Shown one piece after another: positions 1-9,065 of a stretch of 64,000 nucleotides of DNA. How positions within the stretch are numbered: position 1 is the first letter of the stretch; each line of letters starts with the position of its first letter. Both the position numbers and the translations under genes were made by a program. Below the pieces are notes generated by a model that ran no database searches, had not been told where the DNA came from, and worked only from the letters and a program-made list of their open reading frames with translations. This stretch comes from Nocardia paucivorans NBRC 100373 (GTDB taxonomy: Bacteria; Actinomycetota; Actinomycetes; Mycobacteriales; Mycobacteriaceae), in NCBI RefSeq assembly GCF_000308675.1, contig NZ_BAGE01000018.1, positions 186,001-250,000 on the forward strand, written 5' to 3'.

Positions 1-944
1 TGGTGAACAGGCTGCGCGCCCGCATCGGGGCACAGGTACGGGTGCAGTGGTTCTTCACCGATTCCACCCCGGCCGAACTGGCGGCCCGCATCCTCGACGG
101 CCGCGACGACGCGGATGCCGACAGGGCCTTGGCGGTATTGCTGCCATTGCGGACCCGGGTGCCGGAGGGCCTCGCTCCGGCAGCTCCGCTGTTCTGCGTG
201 CACCCCATGTTCGGTATGGCCTGGAGCTATGCCGGTGTGGCGCGCTATCTTCCGGCCGAATACCCGATCTACGGTCTGCAGTCGCCCGCATTGAGCGAGG
301 ACTATCTGCCCGACGCGCTCATCGATATGGCGCGACGCTATGTCACCGAGATCCGATCGGTGCAACCGCACGGTCCGTACCGCCTGCTCGGTTGGTCGTT
401 GGGTGGCGTCATCGCGCACGCGATCGCCACGGAACTCCAGGACGCGGGCGAAGAGGTCTCGTTGCTGGTGATGCTGGACAGTCTCGCCGATATCGACGAC
501 ACCGATTTCCGGTCCGCGGTGCGCGATGCGCTCGCCGAGATCGGTATCACGATCGGGGACGAATTCGCCGGTACGGAATTCGCCGGTGAGGACATCCATG
601 ATCTCGGCGACGAGGCGCTGTCGATCCTGCGGTCGATGATCCCGTCCGATATGGCGGCGCTCGATCTGGAGCGATTGCGGTGTATGTACCGTAGTGCGAT
701 GCGGTCCACCCGGTTGATCAACGAGTACCGGCCGGGAGTGTTCCGTGGCACAGTGCACTTCTTCAGCGCCGAAGAACACCCAATGGCGGCGGGCACGTGG
801 GAACGCTACGTGGACGGGACGGTGGTCGACCATCCGCTGCCGCATCGGCACGAGGAGATGACCACACCCGAGGCGCTCGCCGTAATCGGTCCGAAGCTGG
901 CCGAGTGGCTCGCCGAGGTGGACGGTGCGCCGGACCGAACCTGA
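1..944 (+). CDS. NRPS C-terminus: carrier end plus thioesterase (5' partial)
   Basis: This is the 3' end of a nonribosomal peptide synthetase whose start lies left of the window; the frame is open to the first base. The first ~30 residues look like the last helices of a peptidyl carrier domain (NRLRARIGAQV..., then TPAELAARI). A type I thioesterase follows. Its nucleophile elbow GWSLGG (around 400 in the DNA) holds the catalytic Ser, and a His in HRHEEMT near the end fits the triad. The domain releases the finished peptide by hydrolysis or cyclisation. The product cannot be told from this fragment. It ends 184 bases before the next NRPS-like gene on the same strand, so the two may share a transcript. 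All visible thioesterase motifs are intact, in contrast to that neighbour. Confidence 0.85.
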   Translation, partial: VNRLRARIGAQVRVQWFFTDSTPAELAARILDGRDDADADRALAVLLPLRTRVPEGLAPAAPLFCVHPMFGMAWSYAGVARYLPAEYPIYGLQSPALSEDYLPDALIDMARRYVTEIRSVQPHGPYRLLGWSLGGVIAHAIATELQDAGEEVSLLVMLDSLADIDDTDFRSAVRDALAEIGITIGDEFAGTEFAGEDIHDLGDEALSILRSMIPSDMAALDLERLRCMYRSAMRSTRLINEYRPGVFRGTVHFFSAEEHPMAAGTWERYVDGTVVDHPLPHRHEEMTTPEALAVIGPKLAEWLAEVDGAPDRT

Positions 945-1128
945 GTGGACTCGGCTCGAGTCGGCGGGCAACGCCCCGCGCGTCCCGGGCCGATGCGATG
1001 ATAAGCAGCGCGGACGTGGCGGTAGGGGGGGTACGCTGCGCCCGGCGGAGTAACGACGTTAGGCGAGGCAGGGACATGGATTCGGTAGTCGAGCAGCGGG
1101 GCGACCAGATCCGGGGAGCGATGCGGGT

Positions 1129-4100
1129 ATGACGCGCTCGCTCCGGTCCCGGCCGACGCGGGCTCCGCGCGGACCTCGGGTCACCACCCTGCCGCAGTTG
1201 ATCTCCTCGGCGGTCGAGATGAATCCCGATGGAATCGCGCTCACCTTCGCCGACGCCGCCGAAACGCTGGACCGGCTCACCTATGCCGAGCTCGACACAT
1301 GGTCCAATCGGTTGGCTCGGGCGCTCATCGCCCGAGGTATCGGCCCGGAGGACCGGGTGGCGATCGGTATTCCCCGATCGGTGGAGTCGGTGGTGGCCAT
1401 CTGGGCGGTGGCCAAGACCGGCGCCGGTTTCGTCCCGTTCGACCCGGCCGATCCGGTCGACTGGATCAACGAGGTTATCGCCGACGCCGATGTGGTGTTC
1501 GGGCTGACCGTTGTCGCCGTCGCCGACGCGCTGCCGGGTCGGGTGCAGTGGCTGCGCCTGGACACCCCTGAAGCCGAGCGGCTCCTCGACAACTACTCAC
1601 CCGATCCGGTGACCTACGCCGATCGGGTGCGTCCGTTGCGGGCTCAGCATCCGGCCTACCTCAGTTATACCGCCGATGCGCGCGGCAACCCGAATGGTGT
1701 GGTGGTGACCCAGGCCGGTTTGGCGGGCCTGTGCGCCGAGCAGCGGGAGCGGTACCGGGTGACCGACGATTCCAATACATTGCATTTCGCGTCGCCGTCG
1801 TTCGACGCCGCGGTATTGGAGCTGCTGTTGGCAGTCGGAGGCGCCGCGAATATGGTCGTGGCCGCGCCGACCATCTCCACCGGCGGTGAACTGACCGCGC
1901 TGCTGCGCCGCGAAGGTGTGACGCATGCCGTGCTCCCGCCGCTGGTCCTGGATGCGATCGACCTGACGGGCCTGGACGAATTGCAGGTCGTGGTGACCGG
2001 TGGTGAGGTATCGGCGGATCTGGTGCGCCGCTGGGTTCGGCCGATCCCCGAGGGGATGGGGGAGCTCTACCACGGTTACGGCGCCCCCGAAACCACCGTC
2101 ATGACCAATATCAGCGCCCCCCTGGTTCCGGAGGAACCGGTGACGATCGGTCCGCCGATCCGGGGAGTGACCGCGTATGTGCTCGACGAGCGGTTGGCTC
2201 GGGTACCGGTCGGCGAGGTGGGGGAGCTGTACATCACCGGGCCACAGGTGGCGCGCGGCTACTACGGCCGACCGGCGCACACCGCCTCCCGTTTCGTGGC
2301 GGACCCGTTCGGCGATGGTGGTCGGCTGTACCGTACGGGCGACCTGGTGCGTTGGACCGACCACGGTGGACTGGAACATCTGGGTCGCACCGACTACATC
2401 GACCCGGTTCCGGCGGCGGATGTCCCGGCCGAGCCCGCCCGTCCCGCGGCGGTCGAGCCCGCCCCCGAGCCCGCTGTTTCGTCCGTCGCGGCCGAACCCG
2501 TCGCGCCGCAGTCGGAATTCCTGGAGCCGACCGATACCCGCACGGCCGTGGCCATGGCCTATTCGGAGGTTCTCGCTCCCGCGCAGCCGGTGACCGCCGA
2601 AACCGATTTCTTCGAGGTGGGCGGTAACTTCCACACCGCGAATCGGGTGGCGGCGCGGCTCGGGGAACTGCTCGGGATCACGGTGTCCGCCCAGTTGATC
2701 TTCGAATTGCCGGTGGTCACCGAGCTGGCCGCTCGATTGGATTCACTCATCCCGGCCGACGACCGGTCCGAGTTGGTGCCGGTCCGGGCGGAGCGGGCCC
2801 CGCTGTCGGGGGCGCAGGAATGGCTGTGGTGGTCGAACCGGTCCGAACCGGACGGGGTGCGGGAAAACCTCGCGTTCGTCGTCCGCCTACCGGGGACGTT
2901 GAACCTCTCCGCCTTGTGCTCGGCCCTCGGTGATGTGGTGGAGCGGCAGGAGTCGCTGCGCACGGTGTACCCGGAAGTGGACGGTATCGGATACCAGCAG
3001 GTGCTGCCGCCGGATCGGGTGGCGTGCGAGCTGGTGCCCGAACCGGTGGCCGAGGATGCGTTGGTCGACTGGCTGCGCAGACTCGCGGCCGTCGAATTCG
3101 ACATCACCGCGCAGGTGCCGGTCCGGTTCGCCCTGGCCGAACTCGGGTCCACCGACCACGCCCTGGCGGTGGTACTGCACCGTATCTGCGCCGACCGGGC
3201 ATCGATCCGGCCGTTCCTGCGGGATCTGGCACAGGCCTTCCTGGCCCGCCGCAACCGGGCCGTGCCCACCTGGCCGCCGCTGCGGCCCCAGTACATCGAA
3301 TACACGATTCGGCAGCGAGAACTACTCGGCGACGAGTACGACCCCGAGTCGCCGGCCGGTGCGCAATTGGCCTATTGGGCGGCCGAACTCGCCGACCTGC
3401 CACATGAGCTGAACCTGCCGGTCGACCGCCCACGGCCGACGACACCGTCGTTCGCGGGGGTGGCGGCCGATTTCGTGATCGATGCCTCCACCCGGGCCGG
3501 GCTGGCCGAACTGGCGCGCGCCCACGGTGTCACCTTGTTCACGGTGCTGCACACGGCGCTGGCGGTGTTTTTGGCCCGAATCTCCGGCGCCGGCGATATC
3601 GTCATCGGCACCCAGGTCGCCCGGCGCGGTGACGCCGAACTCGAGCAGGTGATCGGGCCGTTCGCCAATACCGTGGTGCTGCGTACCCGGGTACAGCCGC
3701 GTTCGACCTTCGTCGAGGTGCTGGCGGCGCATCGGGAGAACGCGCAACGGGCCTTCGCCCGCGCCGATATCCCGTTCGAGCGGTTGGCGGCCGAGTTGGA
3801 CCCGGAGCCGGCGGCGGGCCGGCATCCGCTGTGCCAGGTGGCGCTGTCCTACGAGGATCCGACCGTCACCGGTTTGGAACTGCCGGGTGTGCCGTTCACG
3901 GCCTCGGCGCCCGAGTTCGGGCCGACCACCTACGACCTGCGACTGGTGGTGCGGGAGACCGCCGGCGCCGAACCGGAGTTGGCGGCCGAGCTGACCGGTG
4001 CGCACGACCTGTTCGACGAGGCGACCGTGCAGCGGTTCGGCCGTCGATTCCAGCGGCTGCTGGCGGCGGTGGTGCGCGACGCCGATCGTGAGGTCGGTTA

Positions 4101-7100
4101 TCTGGAGCTGCTCGACGAGGCCGAATACGCCGAACTGACCCACCGCGCCGGCGGCCCGGCGGCCCCGGCGCGGGTCCTGCCGGACCTACTGGCCGATGCG
4201 GTGGCCGCGAACCCGGATGGTGTCGCGGTGGTCGCGGGCGGCCGCTCCTTCACCTACTTCGAACTCGATACGGCCTCTACTCAGTTGGCCCGAGTGCTCA
4301 TCGATCGCGGTGCCGGGCCGGGGGTGCCGGTGGCGGTGGCATTGCGTCGCTCCCTCGAGTCGGTGCTGGCCGTGTGGGCGGTCGTGAAGACCGGAGCAAT
4401 GCTGGTATCGGTCGACCCGACCTATCCGCCGGAGCGGGTCGGACATATGCTCGCCGACTCCCGCGCCGCGCTCGGTATCACGCTGAGCGTCGTTCTCACC
4501 GATCTGCCCCTCCTCCCCGGCGGGTGGATCACCCTGGACGATCGCGCCCTGATCATGGACGTGACGCGCCGGTCCGCCGCGCCGATCACCGATAGCGACC
4601 GCCATGCCCCCATCCACCCCGCCACCGCCGGATACGTGGTGTACCCGTTCCGTTCGCCCGGAGCGGTCGAGGGCGTGGTGGTGCCCCACAGCGGTCTGGC
4701 CAATCTGCGCGCCGAACTGGTGGATCGATACGGGCTCGACACTGCAACCCGGGCGCTGGCGTTCGCATCGCCCTCATCCGAGGCCGCGCTGCTGGAGCTG
4801 TTGTTGGCGGTGGGGGCGGCGGGCACCCTGGTGGTCGCCCCCGCGGAGTCCACCGGCGGTGCCGAACTGGCCGAACTGATCAGCGGTGAGCACATCACAC
4901 ACGCCTACCTCACCCCCTCGGTGCTGGCCTCCCTGGACTCCGAGGCGGTGGCCGGGCTGCGTGTGGTCATCACCGGTGGGGAGCCGGTCCCGGCCGAACT
5001 GGCCGCCCACTGGGCGAAGGTGCCCGGACGTGCGCTGCACAACGGTTACGGTCCGGCCGAGACCACGATCATGGCCACCGCCGGAGACCCGCTGGTTCCC
5101 GGGGGTCCGCTGACCATCGGCGGTCCGATTCGCGGTATGCGGGCGCTGGTCCTGGACGATCGGCTGCGGCCGGTCCCCGAAGGCGTGGTCGGCGAGCTGT
5201 ACCTGGGCGGTGTGCAACTGGCACGCGGCTATCACGATCGGGCCCGTGCCACCGCGGCCCGTTTCGTCGCCGATCCGTATGCGGTGGGGGAGCGACTGCA
5301 TCGCACCGGCGACGTGGTGCGTTGGCGGGGCGGTGCACTGGAATACATCGGCCGCCGGATCACCCATCAGGAAGAAGAAGTCCGGCTCGAGACCTCGGTC
5401 CGTCCGGAACTGGCCGCGCGATACGAGTCCGGCGCGGGATACGAGCCGACCGGATACCACGCACCTGTCGGTCATGCGGCAGCCGGGCCCGCAGCCACTG
5501 CGTATGAGGCCACCGGGTACGACGGCCTCGGTTCCACGGCAGCCGGGTACGCGGCCGACCACGAGAGCATCGGTCACCCGATTCCCGATCATGAGGGCGT
5601 TGGGTATGCGGCCGGGTTCGAAAGCTCCGGGCACGCGGTTCCCGATCACGAGACCGCCGGTCGTACGGCAGCCCGGTACGGGGGCGTTGGTGGTGAGGGA
5701 ACCGGCCATGAAGCTGCCGAGCATGCCGCCGGGTATGCGGGTGCCGGTGACGAAGTGGCCGGATACAGGACTGCCGGCCATACCGCCCGGCATGTGAGTG
5801 TCGGCAACGAGGTGGTCGACAGCGATGTCGCCGGTCGGGAGAGCGCCGGTAACGAGGTGGGCGGCAGCGACGCTGTCGGGCATGCGGGTATCGGTAACGG
5901 GGTGACCGGCCACGACATTGCCGGGCGTGCGATCGGACGCGAGGGTATCGATGACGAGGTGGTCGGCCACGACGTTGCCGGTCGTACGGCCGCTCGGTAT
6001 GGAGGTGCCGGTGATGAGGCCGCCGGGCCCGCGCCGGTCGAATCTCGTCCGGCCGAGCACGAGACCGCCGCTCGTTACGTTCCGGCCGACTACGAGAAGA
6101 CCGCCCGTTATGCGCCGGTCGATTACGAGGCGACGGCCCGTTATGCGCCGATCACCGGAACCGAGGCAGCGCGGTCCGGTCGTGGGGCGATGACACGGGA
6201 TACCTCGACGGGTGCGCAGGAGACACTGTCGCGGCACGCGGCCGCTCGGCACGCGTCGGCGGAACCCGGCGGGATCACCGCGGTCGATCTGCCCGCCACC
6301 CCCACCGCGCTGCGGCTGCTCGGCGGCGCGACCCCCGGTATCGAGGTCCGAGCCATCACGCTGGACATTCCCCGGGAGTGCCCATTGGTCCACGTCGAGA
6401 CGGCGGCCCGGGAAATTCTGGAACAGCACCCCATGCTGCGGGCGCACATGGACCCCGATACCGGCGCGCTGCGCATTCTGCCCGAGGTGACGGATGACAG
6501 CCCGTTCTCCCGGTCGCTGCCCGGTCCCGGGGGAGGTGCGGTGCCCATCGACGAGGTGGTGCGTGCGGCTGCGGCCGAACTGGACCCGACGGTGGGCCGC
6601 AATATCCGTTTCGTGGCCTCCGGGACATCCGAGGCGACTCGGCTGGTCGTTGTCGCCAACGGGCTCGTTGTCGACGATCATTCCTGGCGCATCATCGTCG
6701 ACCGGCTCGCCGCCGCCTGGGATCCCGGCCGGCTTCCCGTATCCGCCGCCACCGAGACCGGGGTGGTGGGATTGCTGCGGGATCTGGCCGATCGGGCTTT
6801 TTCGCCGCATATCGCCGAGGAGGCGCGGTGGTGGCGTCGGTTGCTGGCCACCGCGGCACCCACTTTGCCGCTCGGGGCCACGGATCTACGGCCACGCCGT
6901 CGGGTCTCGCTCACCATCACCACCGAGGGCGCGGCGGCGGTCGCGGGTGTCGCCGAGCTCTATGGGGCCACGGTGCCGGAGGTGTTGCTCACGGCGGTGG
7001 CCGTGGCATTGCGCACCGCCGCGCAGGAAGCCGTGCCGCGGATGCTCGGCTCGGTGGTCCGGCTCGAGGCCGACGGCCGAACGGCCACCCGCCCCGATGT

Positions 7101-7665
7101 CGGCGCGGTGGTCGGCGGTTTCCACACCGAGTTCCCGCTGCCGCTACGCCTGAACGGTATCGACACCGACGAGCTGCTGATCGGCGGCCCGGCCGCCGGG
7201 GCGGCGATCACCCAGATCAAGGAGCTGCATCGCTCGGTGCCTGCCTCCGGTATCGGCTACGCCCTGCTCCGCTACTCGAATCCGAACGCGGATGTGGAAC
7301 CGATCACTGGTGATCCGGGACGTTTCGCATTGCGCTATCGGGATCTGCGGCCGGCCGAGGTGCACACCGATGCTCCACCGGACGGTCTGTTGCTCACACT
7401 GACCGTCGATGTCACCGACAACGGTTTGCTCACCCGCTTCGACTACGCAACCGAGGTCTTTGCCGCCGAAGAAGTGAAAACTTTTGCCGAGCATTGGGTT
7501 TGGGCACTGGGTGGCCTCGCCGAACACGGATTGCGACCGGCGCAACCGGAAGCCGACCCGGACACCGGCGGTGAGTCCCACGACCAACCGGCCGACGACC
7601 ACCGGACCATGGTCCTCCAGCTGCCGCACCGCACCCCGGCCGAGTCCCGGCGGCGTGGGTGGTGA
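1129..7665 (+). CDS. NRPS-like protein with substituted catalytic motifs (A-core, PCP, C, A-core, repeat insert, E-like)
   Basis: An uninterrupted 2178-residue frame starting at ATG, with GGGGAG about 10 bases upstream. Order: adenylation core (1-425), Pro/Ala linker (426-468), carrier (470-545), condensation (555-1010), second adenylation core (1018-1410), low-complexity insert (1417-1705), epimerisation/condensation-like domain (1712-2145). The fold-level sequence is clearly NRPS, but functional residues are changed. The A3 loops read TADARGNPNG (181-190) and PFRSPGAVEG (1173-1182) instead of TSGSTGxPKG. Both adenylation cores stop before A8, so the A10 Lys subdomain is missing. The carrier reads GGNFH, with Phe501 where the phosphopantetheinyl Ser belongs. 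The condensation motif reads HRICADR (684-690), with Arg685 replacing the catalytic His. The E-like motif reads NGLVVDD (1844-1850) instead of HHxxxDG. A5 (YGPAETT) and A7 (RTGD) persist. It is probably unable to activate or carry an amino acid; a structural or binding role is possible but unproven. A decaying gene or an inactive paralogue of the upstream NRPS are alternatives. Confidence 0.85.
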   Translation: MTRSLRSRPTRAPRGPRVTTLPQLISSAVEMNPDGIALTFADAAETLDRLTYAELDTWSNRLARALIARGIGPEDRVAIGIPRSVESVVAIWAVAKTGAGFVPFDPADPVDWINEVIADADVVFGLTVVAVADALPGRVQWLRLDTPEAERLLDNYSPDPVTYADRVRPLRAQHPAYLSYTADARGNPNGVVVTQAGLAGLCAEQRERYRVTDDSNTLHFASPSFDAAVLELLLAVGGAANMVVAAPTISTGGELTALLRREGVTHAVLPPLVLDAIDLTGLDELQVVVTGGEVSADLVRRWVRPIPEGMGELYHGYGAPETTVMTNISAPLVPEEPVTIGPPIRGVTAYVLDERLARVPVGEVGELYITGPQVARGYYGRPAHTASRFVADPFGDGGRLYRTGDLVRWTDHGGLEHLGRTDYIDPVPAADVPAEPARPAAVEPAPEPAVSSVAAEPVAPQSEFLEPTDTRTAVAMAYSEVLAPAQPVTAETDFFEVGGNFHTANRVAARLGELLGITVSAQLIFELPVVTELAARLDSLIPADDRSELVPVRAERAPLSGAQEWLWWSNRSEPDGVRENLAFVVRLPGTLNLSALCSALGDVVERQESLRTVYPEVDGIGYQQVLPPDRVACELVPEPVAEDALVDWLRRLAAVEFDITAQVPVRFALAELGSTDHALAVVLHRICADRASIRPFLRDLAQAFLARRNRAVPTWPPLRPQYIEYTIRQRELLGDEYDPESPAGAQLAYWAAELADLPHELNLPVDRPRPTTPSFAGVAADFVIDASTRAGLAELARAHGVTLFTVLHTALAVFLARISGAGDIVIGTQVARRGDAELEQVIGPFANTVVLRTRVQPRSTFVEVLAAHRENAQRAFARADIPFERLAAELDPEPAAGRHPLCQVALSYEDPTVTGLELPGVPFTASAPEFGPTTYDLRLVVRETAGAEPELAAELTGAHDLFDEATVQRFGRRFQRLLAAVVRDADREVGYLELLDEAEYAELTHRAGGPAAPARVLPDLLADAVAANPDGVAVVAGGRSFTYFELDTASTQLARVLIDRGAGPGVPVAVALRRSLESVLAVWAVVKTGAMLVSVDPTYPPERVGHMLADSRAALGITLSVVLTDLPLLPGGWITLDDRALIMDVTRRSAAPITDSDRHAPIHPATAGYVVYPFRSPGAVEGVVVPHSGLANLRAELVDRYGLDTATRALAFASPSSEAALLELLLAVGAAGTLVVAPAESTGGAELAELISGEHITHAYLTPSVLASLDSEAVAGLRVVITGGEPVPAELAAHWAKVPGRALHNGYGPAETTIMATAGDPLVPGGPLTIGGPIRGMRALVLDDRLRPVPEGVVGELYLGGVQLARGYHDRARATAARFVADPYAVGERLHRTGDVVRWRGGALEYIGRRITHQEEEVRLETSVRPELAARYESGAGYEPTGYHAPVGHAAAGPAATAYEATGYDGLGSTAAGYAADHESIGHPIPDHEGVGYAAGFESSGHAVPDHETAGRTAARYGGVGGEGTGHEAAEHAAGYAGAGDEVAGYRTAGHTARHVSVGNEVVDSDVAGRESAGNEVGGSDAVGHAGIGNGVTGHDIAGRAIGREGIDDEVVGHDVAGRTAARYGGAGDEAAGPAPVESRPAEHETAARYVPADYEKTARYAPVDYEATARYAPITGTEAARSGRGAMTRDTSTGAQETLSRHAAARHASAEPGGITAVDLPATPTALRLLGGATPGIEVRAITLDIPRECPLVHVETAAREILEQHPMLRAHMDPDTGALRILPEVTDDSPFSRSLPGPGGGAVPIDEVVRAAAAELDPTVGRNIRFVASGTSEATRLVVVANGLVVDDHSWRIIVDRLAAAWDPGRLPVSAATETGVVGLLRDLADRAFSPHIAEEARWWRRLLATAAPTLPLGATDLRPRRRVSLTITTEGAAAVAGVAELYGATVPEVLLTAVAVALRTAAQEAVPRMLGSVVRLEADGRTATRPDVGAVVGGFHTEFPLPLRLNGIDTDELLIGGPAAGAAITQIKELHRSVPASGIGYALLRYSNPNADVEPITGDPGRFALRYRDLRPAEVHTDAPPDGLLLTLTVDVTDNGLLTRFDYATEVFAAEEVKTFAEHWVWALGGLAEHGLRPAQPEADPDTGGESHDQPADDHRTMVLQLPHRTPAESRRRGW
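5376..6240 (+). repeat. Low-complexity repeat insert inside the NRPS-like gene
   Basis: Roughly 290 codons rich in Gly, Ala, His, Glu, Tyr, Val and Thr, built of irregular 10-12 residue units of the type GHxxAGxExxG. The string AGRTAARYGG occurs twice (DNA near 5659 and 5980), and the end carries three YxPxxYExTARY-like units. No transmembrane segment or known fold is visible; it looks disordered. It lies exactly where the second adenylation domain should continue into its A8-A10 subdomain and carrier domain. Confidence 0.75.
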
Positions 7666-7868
7666 CCGGTCGGTACCCGGCGGGTCGTTCGGGACCGATT
7701 CGTGGCATCGGGCATTATTGGGCAACGTCGGAGTAACGGTATGCGCTGTCGCGCCGACTACATGATCGTGAAAAGTGAGGGCGCGTGGACCGTGCCCGAC
7801 CGAATCCCGGGATCCCGTGCCGAGCGCGGTGACCGAACGGATATTCGATACGAAGCGAAGGTGCGAAA

Positions 7869-8939
7869 TTGATACGTCGACTCACCCGGCGTGGCGAAAG
7901 GCGCGCCGCGGCGATGATCGCGGCAACGGCGGTACTCATGGGACTGGTCTCCGGCCTCGGCGCTTCCACGGCGTCGGCGGCCGACCCGATCATCGAGTCC
8001 CAGCACTTGCTCGCCGACCCGACCGCTCCCGACGGGTCACGCATCGTGAAGGCCACATACCGCGACGATCGCAATATTCGGCTGTATGTGTACTCCGCGG
8101 CCATGGACGAGGACATCATCGTCGATGTGCAGCGCCCGGCCGACGCCTCGGTGCCGCGCCCCACGCTCTATCTGCTCAACGGCGCGGGCGGCGGTGAGGA
8201 CGACGCGTCCTGGCAGGCCAAAACCGATACGCTGGCATTCCTCGCGGACAAGAACGTCAATGTCGTCCAGCCCATCGGTGGCAGTTGGAGCTACTACACC
8301 GACTGGATCAAGGACGATCCGGCGCTGGGCCGCAACAAGTGGAAGACCTTCTTCACCGAGGAACTGCCCCCGCTCGTCGACGGTGCGCTCGGCACCAACG
8401 GTGTGAACGCCATCGCCGGACTGTCCACCTCGGGCACCACCGTGCTGGCGTTGCCCATCGCCAAACCAGGTCTCTACAAGGCCGTCGCCGCCTACAGCGG
8501 CTGCGCCCAGACCAGTGACCCGGTCGGTTCGGAGTTCGTCAAACTGACCGTGGAGGTCTGGGGCGGTGGTGACACCATGAACATGTGGGGGCCGCAGGGC
8601 TCCGAGGAATGGGTGAAGAACGACCCGTACGTCAATGCCGAGGGGCTGCGCGGGCTGGATCTCTACATCTCCACCGGCAACGGCCTGCCCGGCCGGTACG
8701 ACACCCTCAACGGCCCGTACACCCTGCCCGGCGCCTCCGGTCTGGCCAACCAGCTCCTGGTCGGTGGTGTGATCGAGGCGGGCACCAACTACTGCACGCA
8801 CAATCTGCAGCGGCGGCTCGACGAGCTGGGTATTCCTGCCACCTTCAAGTTCCGCGAGAACGGCACCCACTCCTGGGGTTACTGGCGCGACGAGTTCCGC
8901 GAGTCGTGGCCGATCCTGGCCCACGGTCTGGGGTTGTAG
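7869..8939 (+). CDS. Secreted mycolyltransferase / esterase D-type alpha/beta hydrolase
   Basis: A 356-residue protein of the antigen 85 (PF00756) family. These transfer mycolic acids onto trehalose and arabinogalactan outside the membrane. The N-terminus has several Arg, a hydrophobic stretch and a cleavage site near ASTASAADP (about residue 38), a Sec signal peptide. GLSTSG around residue 186 is the nucleophile elbow; family members usually read GLSMxG, so the flanking residues are slightly unusual. HSWGYW near the C-terminus carries the catalytic His. The chosen start is TTG with GAAGG upstream; an ATG 45 bases downstream (7914) would still leave a signal peptide. It stands alone, followed by a strong bidirectional terminator. 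Its presence implies a mycolate cell envelope. Acceptor and chain-length preference cannot be read from the sequence. Confidence 0.85.
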   Translation: MIRRLTRRGERRAAAMIAATAVLMGLVSGLGASTASAADPIIESQHLLADPTAPDGSRIVKATYRDDRNIRLYVYSAAMDEDIIVDVQRPADASVPRPTLYLLNGAGGGEDDASWQAKTDTLAFLADKNVNVVQPIGGSWSYYTDWIKDDPALGRNKWKTFFTEELPPLVDGALGTNGVNAIAGLSTSGTTVLALPIAKPGLYKAVAAYSGCAQTSDPVGSEFVKLTVEVWGGGDTMNMWGPQGSEEWVKNDPYVNAEGLRGLDLYISTGNGLPGRYDTLNGPYTLPGASGLANQLLVGGVIEAGTNYCTHNLQRRLDELGIPATFKFRENGTHSWGYWRDEFRESWPILAHGLGL

Positions 8940-9002
8940 TCGTAGCGCCGGCGCCGGCCTCGCAGATGCGGGGTTACGGCCCGGAAGTTTTCGGATGGAC
9001 GT

Positions 9003-9042
9003 GAAACGGCCGCCTCCGGTGAGAACCGGAGGCGGCCGTTTC
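9003..9042. terminator. Bidirectional rho-independent-type hairpin
   Basis: A perfect 18-bp stem (left arm GAAACGGCCGCCTCCGGT) closed by a GAGA tetraloop. It lies between the convergent mycolyltransferase (+) and enoyl-CoA hydratase (-) genes. The T-tract is only three bases, as is common in actinobacteria. Confidence 0.8.
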
Positions 9043-9065
9043 GGGTGTCTGTGGGGGCGGGGTGT

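Noticed and set aside
4774..6810. 678-codon open frame on the minus strand opposite the repeat part of the NRPS-like gene
   Set aside because: It is a mirror of a GC-rich repetitive coding region; its Gly/Arg-rich translation has no recognisable domain, and the plus strand clearly encodes NRPS domains.
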